From Batillaria attramentaria (Eukaryota; Mollusca; Gastropoda; Batillariidae), in assembly GCA_018292915.2 (NCBI GenBank), contig JACVVK020000018.1, forward strand, positions 2,004,001-2,068,000: a stretch of DNA of 64,000 nt, in the 5' to 3' direction. Numbering within the stretch: position 1 is the stretch's first letter; the number at the start of each line of letters is the position of its first letter. The translations under genes were made by a program, and so were the position numbers. Shown in pieces: positions 33,051-64,000 of this stretch. Under the pieces are notes generated by a model, which saw only the letters and a program-made list of their open reading frames with translations, ran no database searches and was not told the DNA's origin.

Positions 33051-36000
33051 AGAAGTTTTTTAACGACGTAGCCGGAAGGTTAAAAATAATCAGAGAATAC
33101 CTCTATGAATGTGTTGTGAAGACACTGTACAGGGAAAAAGAAAAAAAACAACTCCCACAACTTGATACTGCACATACGCTACATGCATGAAAGTGAGGTA
33201 ATGCTGACATAAGAACCATTATGATTTTTTAATCCTAGAGGCTAGTGGAGCTCAGAAGGATGTCAGCTGTCCGACTACACGTCGCATTTTGCATCGTTAC
33301 TTTTTCACCGAGTGCAAGTTGCTGTTGGCAGTTGCCATTGTGTGAATAAAGCATTCAGTTTCATGTTCATTTTTTGTATCTTGTAAAAAAAATCATCTCT
33401 ACTGAACAAACGTACATAGTCAATCAAAAGAACTTGAATAAAATATTTTGATAGAATGTGTCTTCCTGTATGCAGCGTTCAAGCAGGGTTGTAACAAGCA
33501 GTCTACATTTTCCTCAATCAGTTGTGGGTTAGCACTTAAGTACCGTTAGACTAGTGCACGTTCCCAAACTGTACCGGCATCGCTCACATTCACGCATACA
33601 AACCCACGCTGACTATTTCTGATTTCATTGGGTTTATTTTGTTGGCATTGCTGTTCATCAGTAAACCAGTGAATGACAAGAGACAAAGACAGCAGGAAAG
33701 AGGAGAGAGGACAGTAGGCTACTGCAGCAGCAGACAGCAATCATAACACAGCAAGTTACCCACCGCTCTTGCTGCAGATTGCAAGCACCATACAGTCTTG
33801 CTTTTGCTGTCATTACTGGAGCTTTTCCATGCATTGTTTATGATACGCATAGTTGTGTTAATTCCCTTTTTTCTGGGGGGGGGGGGGGGGGGTGCATAAA
33901 ACTTACCAGCACCGACTGCCAAAAAAGTGCGGAGTCTACATAGTATGTGTACATTGCTAGAAAATGAAAACCAATCACTTAAAATCATGGGATCTTTTGA
34001 TATGAACATTTCAGTAAGCGTGAGTTCTTTCTAGCATTTTATTTCCCTCAATATAGCAAGCCAGAGAGAAAGAGAGAGACGCCATACTTGGTCCCGGCCC
34101 TTTCCTGAAAGCAGCTGGATATCACGTGGATGATAGATTGTAACTTGCTTGTGGGTGAGATAATCGGACCCGTTCCTTAACAGCATGCTTTAATGTGTCT
34201 GCCATTACTAACAGATGTACAGCAAAACGTTTCTACAATGATTCCAACATGAAGCAGTTTTCTGCACTGCAGTTTCATCATTCACAAGCATGAATACACT
34301 GATTCAAGTGTTTAATGAGAAAAGTCGAAAGCATCTAGTCCTAACAAAAAACCTCTATAGCATCGATCAAAAACTCCACAACGCAGGACAGAGAACAAGG
34401 GCGAAAAACAAATGTTGACTAGAGGTTGGCCCAGACACACACAGAGTACCCGACATACTGTGATATTGTACCAGTAGCAGGTAAATACGGAACAATGTGT
34501 GTGTCATACAGGTCTGTATTTGTTGCCTCCAATATACAGAAGAAAAAAAAACTCTGGAACTGAACGATTGCTCATCAAACTAAATATCTGTGAACACGGA
34601 GCACAGCTACATATCAAAGTCTGAACATGTAAGTCATTCATTACCCGGTATGTTCTAAAGCGAAACCTGTTTTAACAAACCCCTTTTTCAGTGTTTTAAC
34701 TTGAGGGTCAAAGTTTGACACGGTGCATTCTGAGTGACAGGACAAGTACACACACTCTGGAAACACTGAAAGCAATCTCAACTTTTCACAAATGCATCTT
34801 GCTCCTTGTGTATAATGCTACAAAATAAATGCACACGGGAAGGTTAGCAACTCAATTCATACAAATAAAATACGAATTACTGGTTTGTTAGCACCATTAG
34901 AATGAAAAGTTAGTGAATGCTATGTCATAGAAATGATGTCAAGCAAAAATATGTGCTGGGCTAGTGGTAGTCAAAAAAAATTAAAGTCCACAATAAGTCA
35001 CAGACACTACATAATACAACTGTACAAACTAGGGATAATCTTACAAATTTTCTCAAAAATAAAATGTAGTTCAAAATACCAACAGAAAAGAGATTGCAAA
35101 TATGAGAGGTCTTTCCTATGCCTGTAAAAAAAAAATTCTGATGTGAATTCCCATATTGAAGTACCAGGGATACTGTATTTGTGCCATCTATGTAAAACAT
35201 GAGAAAGCTACAGCTGAGTGCTTGTGTACCAAGAGTTAAAAGACGGATTGGAGCTACAGGATAAATGTTGATACAACACGGCACTGCGCTACTGGCCAGT
35301 ACTAAACACAAAATATATTGCACCGCGTCATGAGTTACAGTAGCTGTTTCACACACGCACACTTGTCTTATTTGCTCTCATCAAACTACATGATAATATT
35401 TGGACATGTACCATACCTCAACTGGGGGAATTACACAACCAGCAGACAAATGTACAGTGATACTCGGCTTGTCAAAATAAATGGGGGTAGGGTGGGGAAC
35501 ACACCAGTGTAAAAGACATAGCCAAATGCCCGGGATAAAAACACATAGGGATAAAAACACAACTACCTACAGGAAAAAAAAAAAAATACAAGCATGAACA
35601 TACAAACCTTGGTTTGAAACTCGTGATTACCAGAATTCATTCTAAAAACTGAAAGATCCTAGAATCTATCTCTGTAAGATGAGGTGGGATACCCAATATC
35701 ACATACACAATGTGTAACCCTATTCAGACATCAAATGGCGCGATCCTTGCCTAAAGCCAACCCGCATAGCCGTTTGAGAAAAGTACAGAATGCCGAGCGC
35801 TCAAACCATTGCTGATTTGGTGTTTCGGCGTACTGGTGGAACCCGAGTCAGCGTAAATACGTCAAACGGCGTATAATGTTAGGCCCTGGACATAAAATGG
35901 GGCACACGTTTTTATTTATAATTAGACACATAACTGGACACATAAAATCTTCACCCTTGAGTACATATACTATCAAAATAACCGACCTGAACTACAGTGT

Positions 36001-39000
36001 TGTTTACTGGTGACTTTCTGCTAAAACAAACCCCAGCTGGCTATCCACTTCCAAAGGTTTTCTTTCTTTGAGATTCGTTTGTAGAAATGTCTCCGCAGTA
36101 AATAAATATCGGCTAGAGAATCTGCTGAGTTCATGACATGCACTTCCCCAAAAAAACACAAGACAAATAAAATAAATCCACCCTTGTGTAGTACAATGTA
36201 CAATGCCCATGAAGGAGTTCACTCAGACAGTTCTGCAAGTCTATGTGCTGTACTAGGGGAAAACAAAACAAAACCCCAAAACATGGAACAAAGTTGGCAA
36301 GCATTTCACTGCAAGTGCAATCAGTCACGAGCGAACAAGTCAAACAATATCCATCACTACAACCGTGTAACGCATTCTCACTACAAATATCGAATATCAC
36401 AATCAAAATGCGCGTGTGGAATGCTGAACCCACAAAACAGAAATGCTACACATATCAGCGCTGCAGAAAACATTAACATCACATTTCTTGTTGAAAGTGG
36501 AGTAATACACACTGACAAAGTAAGACTATGTCCTCGGCCAAAATGAAAGGTTTCCTGTAAGAACAATAGGACCACACAAGCAGGGTGTGATGGACTATTT
36601 TGATAAACCTGCATGCACCACCAACTCTAACTACTGCAGCTGTCTACACCAATGTCTATGTGGATCACAGGGTGAGTGCACCACTCACCGCTACAATACT
36701 CTGTCTACCGCTCACCGTGACAGTGCAACGCGACAACACGGTGACCCTGCAGGTCCTGGCAAGCACTGTCACTGTCACATCGAGTGATGTGTCATGTCAG
36801 CATTATCACAGTCATCATGCACCTCCCGTATTTCACACAACAATCTCTCCATCTGCACACCTCAGCAAATCTGCACCTTTAATGCACCACATGTACATGT
36901 GGCCAGTTTTCTCTAGCATCACTCGGCCTGTACAAAGCAAAAAGACCGAGAGATTCAACTCTCCCCTTTATGTTAGCACGATATGATTGACGACGATAAA
37001 GAGAAGTAGAAATGCATGTTCACCTCAGTCTCACTATGTCATGTAGCAATAAAAGTTGCAGCGCTGACAGAAACACATGACTGACTGGAGCTTAATTAAA
37101 CAATTTGTTTTTTACAAGTCTGCCATAGCAGCTAAACATAACTGGTGCACAGACAGAATATCGTCTATGGCCTAAACAGTAGGAAATGTAAGCCTCTCAG
37201 TGTCACACCATCATGCTCCTTCCTGTCCGACAGACTCAAACTCCAGCCTAAACGGCCTGTACATTGTATTCTGATGGTGCGATGCAAAAACAATTCCAAC
37301 AAAAAGAGGTCAGTTCATCAAGACTGGTAAACACACCAAAAAAAGGTGTTTGTGTACATGTAAACTCTATCTTGTCTTTTGTATCACGAGAATCACCCAT
37401 AGCACCCAAAGCAATGTGTGGATTCCACTGTCAGTAGCGTTCACTGCCACTGTTGTCCCACTACTGCGCCTTCTGTAAACACACTCTCGACAGCGTAAGA
37501 AGACGACAAAACTTGCAAAAGCAAACAACATTGGGTAAAAGAGATGTTTAAAACTAAACTGTGCCTGTTAATACAAGAATCTGATATGCATAGCTGATAC
37601 TGACACCTGTACATGGAGTGCTGTTGAGTAAGTAGCAATCACACACAAACTCCAAGCAGACCGAAATGTGACAAACAACCCTAGGGTTACATTTCCATAC
37701 CTGGCTACTCTTAACAACCAAATGTTGAAACGTTTCTTAATTCTAACAGTAATTCCTGAACCAACAACTCAGTGAGTGTCGGTGTCTGATGAACCTTACT
37801 ACAAGCACAAGGAAGAAGCCACAGATGAGTACACAGTCCAAGTGACAAGACAGTACATGTATTACTAGGCCAGCAAAACCATTCTGGAGATCACAACGCG
37901 AAACCAGTCTGGTTTCTGACTCAAAAAAAAAAAGAAGAAAGATACCAAGTTGTCAACTCATGTTTAAAAGACATGACATTAAAAGATTCTGTAGCTATCA
38001 AAGCAGACCAACATCCACAGGAACATTGGTATAAAAATGGTATTTTTTATGGTCACCAACTAAACATTAGCCTTGTAAAATTCACTAAAACATTTGGTGC
38101 ATAAGCTAGTGTCTAATGACTATATCGATGGATACAAACCTCATGACAAACATGAAGTCCATCACATGGTGTAGCCACTATGCAAGTATATATATATATA
38201 CATGTACACTGTACTAACAGTTCATTCATCAGACACAATAAAGGAATGCAGGTTGCAATCGCTGTTGTACATCAGCTGTAGAGAAGCAAATGTCGAGTTC
38301 AAGACTGACGGTGGCCAAGTGTTCCCACATCACGATTCCACTGTCAAGGTCGTCTGACCTGGGGATTATTTGGGAGAGACAAGCTGAGCCACGGAGCCCC
38401 AAACGCACTGCACGCTCTGCTTCAGACTGAGGCTCAGTCGCTGTAACACAAACACAAAGATTTCTAAATATTGCTATACATTTACAACTATACAAATCTG
38501 CACACTGCTTAGCACAAGAATTGAACTGAACAAGAACTTCTCCTTCCCTGACAATGACTTGTCTGCATAATTGTATACATTGTTAATATTCATTTTTCAT
38601 TATTACCTCAATATCAGATGCGTGAAACGTCTCCACAATGTAAGCAAAATGTTGAAGCATCGCCCGTGGAGTACCGACAACCACAAAAAGGTAACAAAAA
38701 CCAAAGCAAAAACCCCCACAAAAAAAACAAACAATACACTTAAAAGTTTGAAGCAACTGACTGCAAACACTTGACAAAGAAATATCTTTTTAACGCATAG
38801 CGGAAGTGTGTACACTCTACATGTATATGAACTGAAATATAAATCAGATATTGGCCAGCTTCACGCCAGACAGAATTTATTATCTGAATGCAAAAATGTT
38901 ACGCATTGTGCTGTGCTTCATTCATGGGAAAGACGTGAAAGAGAGAGAGAAAGAAATAAAACAAAAATCAAACCAAGAACAATGAAAAAGCAAAACAAAA

Positions 39001-39191
39001 ACCACTCATGCAGTTGTGCAGCAACTAAACACCTCTACCATTACACCACTCCATGTACACTGTGACATAATTAGGCCAAGTCAGCAGTTCACTGTTCTGC
39101 TGTTTGTCTCCTCTGTCACACTGTCTCCCTGAAGGGTGCATGCCTCACACACAACACACACAGTACTTTCACCAGTCCGAAGGAAAGATGC

Positions 39192-39362
39192 GGGTGGGTG
39201 TTTGGGGGTTTAACGTCCTTTTCCACCGCATACGGGTGATATCAAAGACGGGGCAACGATGAAAAAGCCAGCACAAATATTTGGCCTCAGCAGGGATATG
39301 AACTCACTACCCGAGCATTAGAAGTCCAACACTCTACCATTCACCCACCCTGGCTCCCCCCC
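39192..39362 (-). mobile_element. SINE-A copy 6
   Basis: A full copy in minus orientation, flanked by the 12-bp duplication AAGGAAAGATGC. It lies in the probable APBB 3' UTR. Confidence 0.94.
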
Positions 39363-39663
39363 AAAGGAAAGATGCAGCAGAAGTAGACAGTACAGAGTGT
39401 AAAAACAGAAACCTGATAGGGAGTGAGATAGAAACCATCCTCCTACTTTTCCTTCCCGCTAATGTACTGACACACCCCCAACTTCCAACATCAACCTACA
39501 GTTCCTGCTGTGTCACACGCCATGCAAAGCACAGTAACAGGCAGCTGCTTCTTGTCCACCCAGCATATAGTCTTCAGTGTGCAGGTCATATTACTGAACC
39601 CAGGGTTTCCACATGACGAGCAAGCAAGGAATATGAATAATGACGGAATCTGCTGTCAACAGT

Positions 39664-40222
39664 ATAATTATGTTAGCAGATGAAACGTTTGACAGTACAA
39701 CAGCATACAGCAGCGTCAATGTAAGGTTAGCAGACCAGAGTACATGTATATATACAGGCTGATGTTAGTAGATGAAATGTTTGACAGTCCACCAGCATAC
39801 AGCAGCAGCAATGTAAGGTTAGCAGACAGGAGTACATGTATGTACAGGCTGATGTTAGTAGATGAAATGTTTGACAGTACACCAGCATACAGCAGCAGCA
39901 GCAATGTAAGGTTAGCAGACAGGAGTACATGTATGTACAGGCTGATGTTAGTAGATGAAATGTTTGACAGTACACCAGCATACAGCAGCAGCAGCAATGT
40001 AAGGTTAGCAGACCGGAGTACATGTATATACAGGCTGATGTTAGCAGATGAAATGTTCGACAGTACACCAGCATACAGCAGCAGCAGCAATGTAGGGTTA
40101 GCAGACAGGAGTACATGTATGTACATGCTGATGTTAGTAGATGAAATGTTTGACAGTACACCAGCATACAGCAGCAGCAGCAATGTAAGGTTAGCAGACC
40201 GGTGTACATGTATATATACAGG
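39664..40222 (+). repeat. 93-bp tandem repeat, about six copies
   Basis: The unit holds GCTGATGTTAGTAGATGAAA, TGTTTGACAGTACACCAG and CATACAGCAGCAGCAGCAATG. Because 93 is a multiple of three, long frames stay open on both strands (for example 39744-40226 plus, 160 codons). The array starts about 60 bp past the APBB stop. Confidence 0.95.
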
Positions 40223-40281
40223 CTAATGGTGACTGATACCTGGTCATGACTGTCTCACTGTGTCCAACTGTACTAGAGAGG

Positions 40282-62295
<22,014 letters not shown>

Positions 62296-62484
62296 CTGCA
62301 ACAACAATGACAGCAGGTGAGTGATGGACAATGAGTGACAATCAACAGGGGTGGTCGGCTTGACGACAGTTTCCTGAAGGCCGACGGCTTTCTGGATATT
62401 ACAGTGTTCAGGGAAACAAGCCACTGGCGGTAAGGTGTATTGTCCAAATTACAGAACGAACGAACGGACGGACAACGAACAAAC

Positions 62485-62548
62485 TTTATTTTCCAACGGA
62501 AGTGAACTGTCATTAAATCAAACACTTTTCAATCAGCCGTTGCTACAA
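62485..62548 (-). repeat. tail repeat family D, copy 4
   Basis: CTTTATTTTCCAACGG ... TTTTCAATCAGCCGTTGCTAC is the reverse of the family D tail, next to (CAA)n. Confidence 0.72.
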
Positions 62549-62579
62549 CAACAACAACAAAATAACAACAAAATAACTA

Positions 62580-62765
62580 CAGTCGAACCTGCCAAGGCGG
62601 TCACCTATATAAACCATGCCACTGTCTAACCCGGTCACCCCAGAGGATCCCCTGATACATTAGGCGACTAGCTGTTGACATGCCACCCTGGATAACCCGG
62701 CCACCCGTCTAAGGTGGTCAGTTTGACCCAGTCTCTTGGGTGACTGCCTTACACAGGTTTGACTG
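62580..62765. mobile_element. pogo/Tc1-type MITE
   Basis: It begins CAGTCGAACCTG and ends CAGGTTTGACTG. The inverted similarity runs about 26 bp (through AAGGCGGTCACC and its counterpart). TA flanks both ends (62578-62579 and 62766-62767). It is 186 bp and has no transposase. Confidence 0.85.
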
Positions 62766-62767
62766 TA

Positions 62768-64000
62768 CAACAAAAAGTACACAAGGCAAAGATAGAAAGA
62801 AATACAAGAAAAGAAACAAAATAAAACAAAGAGAAGGCTAAAGTAACATTTAAAGAGTACATTCAGAGAGCAAAGCAGCGCTCGCTTGCCCCGCGCCCCT
62901 CCCCACCCCGCACCCTTGGCCTCCATTACAAAGCCCTCTAGGACAATTTGCATGTCTGATGAAGACCAAGTCTCCAGAACACAGTGTCCGGTAATATACA
63001 TAATGGACATGGCAGCACCGTCATCACACAAAATCTCCTCTAATGGCCGAGACCCTACACAGACCACGACGTCATCTTTTGTTTGAAACTCTAGCCTTAC
63101 AAATACCTCACTCACTGTCACGCTCTTTCTCAAATGGCAAAGTACATGTAATGCCACTATTTCAAGTGATGATACTTTTACTGTTTAATTCTTTGGGGGA
63201 GGAAATCTGAAAGACGGCAATATTCTAGTACGCTTGCAACCGACGTTGGCGACAGTCATACCATTACTGGCACTTTGAAGAAAGAGGAGAAAAGTGTATA
63301 ATGATATCTATGGACCCTCTTCACCATCAAATATATATCACTGACGTGCCGAGGCAAAAAAATCACACCCAAAATGGCCCCGATGCCTAAAGATGATGGC
63401 TTCCAACTGTCCAAACAGGACAGATCTTATCGTACCCTGTTGACAATCTCTGTCACTGTGGACAAAGCTGCTTGTCTTGTCGTTCAGAAAACGCGTGAAT
63501 TCCTTGAGGCCTGGAATGATTCACCACATAATGACTGCGAGGGACAGCAGCGTGGTAATTTACTGACGTGTGAAGCCCACAGTTTTAACACTGCCGTGTA
63601 ACACAGAACGGAAACACTCCGTTTTTCGGTGCCCTGAAGAACGATGCGCATTGCGTGCCAGTAAGAGTGAAATCACGTGATCATTATTCAGATCTGTTAG
63701 TGTGATAACTGATGAGCCCATTTACCGGCACTATGTGGGGGTGTGGGCAAGAAAACAGTCGATATAAGCGGCCAATATGTAAACCATTCACAATCGTCAA
63801 GACTAGACATCATCCTTTGGCACTATCTATCGCTTGCGTGGGTCAAAAACATTTTGTGAAATATTATCATGATGATAGTGATAATTATTAGTATTTATAT
63901 TAACCTCTTGTTTCCGTAACATCTGACAAAGACCAAAAGAGCACATTCGTCATCACAACAGATTCAGGACATCAGTATTTCTGAAGTCTAACGCTGCCCA
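62768..64000. other. presumed APBB 5' intron, nothing firm
   Basis: An A-rich stretch follows the MITE. No exon with a phase-1 donor that could feed the exon at 62295 was identified. The open frames of 75-165 codons here show no recognisable domain. Confidence 0.45.

Larger units (their letters stand above)
31532..33460 (+). other. NSUN7: probable NSUN7 3' UTR with poly(A) signals
   Basis: AATAAA lies at 33345-33350, followed by a GT-rich stretch, and again at 33437-33442. The region is AT-rich with few transposons. Assignment depends on use of the exon at 31495. Confidence 0.35.
33633..40281 (-). other. APBB: probable long APBB 3' UTR
   Basis: After the APBB stop on the minus strand there is about 6.6 kb with no credible exon. 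It is poor in microsatellites and holds one SINE-A and a 93-bp tandem array. A minus-strand AATAAA (TTTATT at 33633-33638) could end it, but other AATAAA sites (for example near 35905 and 38877) could end it sooner. Confidence 0.35.

Noticed and set aside
34961..35362. 133-codon minus-strand frame
   Set aside because: Hydrophobic by chance in T-rich sequence; no family match and it lies in the probable APBB 3' UTR.
39716..40226. 155-160 codon frames on both strands as genes
   Set aside because: They come from a 93-bp tandem repeat whose length is a multiple of three; no domain or splice context supports them.
62660..63157. 165-codon minus-strand frame as the first APBB exon
   Set aside because: Its 3' part is MITE sequence and A-rich DNA, and no phase-1 donor joins it to the exon at 62295.

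Overview
The window is eukaryotic, intron-rich and saturated with simple-sequence repeats. It looks like an animal genome, most plausibly a mollusc and perhaps a gastropod: long (CA)n/(GT)n tracts every 1-3 kb, many tRNA-headed SINEs, and a DUR3-type urea symporter next to NSUN7 and FE65/APBB genes. The species call is inference only. No bacterial, viral or CRISPR system is present. Three protein-coding genes explain all the convincing coding sequence.

Layout: (1) 1-4104, plus strand: the 3' two-thirds of a DUR3-like urea/proton symporter, six exons to the stop codon, 5' end off the left edge. (2) 4105-12572: intergenic, with LINE 3' ends, SINEs and microsatellites. (3) About 12573-33450, plus strand: NSUN7, nine coding exons (14245-27824) rebuilt with consistent splice phases, about 737 residues, with a possible alternative last exon at 31495-31531 and poly(A) signals near 33345 and 33437. 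(4) About 33600-62295, minus strand: an FE65-family adaptor (APBB), fifteen coding exons, with the WW domain, both PTB domains and the C-terminus complete and the N-terminus off the window. NSUN7 and APBB are convergent. (5) 62296-64000: presumed 5' intron of APBB, holding a pogo/Tc1-like MITE.

The genes have no obvious shared pathway: urea transport, an RNA-methyltransferase-fold protein of the sperm-associated NSUN7 type, and an APP-binding adaptor. What stands out is how repeats sit on splice junctions. A decayed tandem copy of a DUR3 exon lies just upstream of the real one. A minisatellite seeded at a DUR3 5' splice site repeats a donor-like motif about ten times. A duplicated NSUN7 donor gives an in-frame 75-nt choice. 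The WW-exon acceptor of APBB, with the first ~29 nt of its exon, is tandemly copied about five times in the upstream intron. Two APBB splice sites directly abut (GT)n tracts.

The repeats form recognisable families: SINE-A (ten copies, most with clear target-site duplications), SINE-B (two long copies, one nested in a LINE 3' end), SINE-C (tRNA head, V-SINE-like core, LINE-like tail), LINE 3' ends carrying a built-in (GT)n, three inverted-repeat DNA transposon remnants including a perfect 92-bp TTAA-ended palindrome, and a 453-bp fold-back. The NSUN7 protein lacks the motif VI cysteine of the family and may be a pseudoenzyme.
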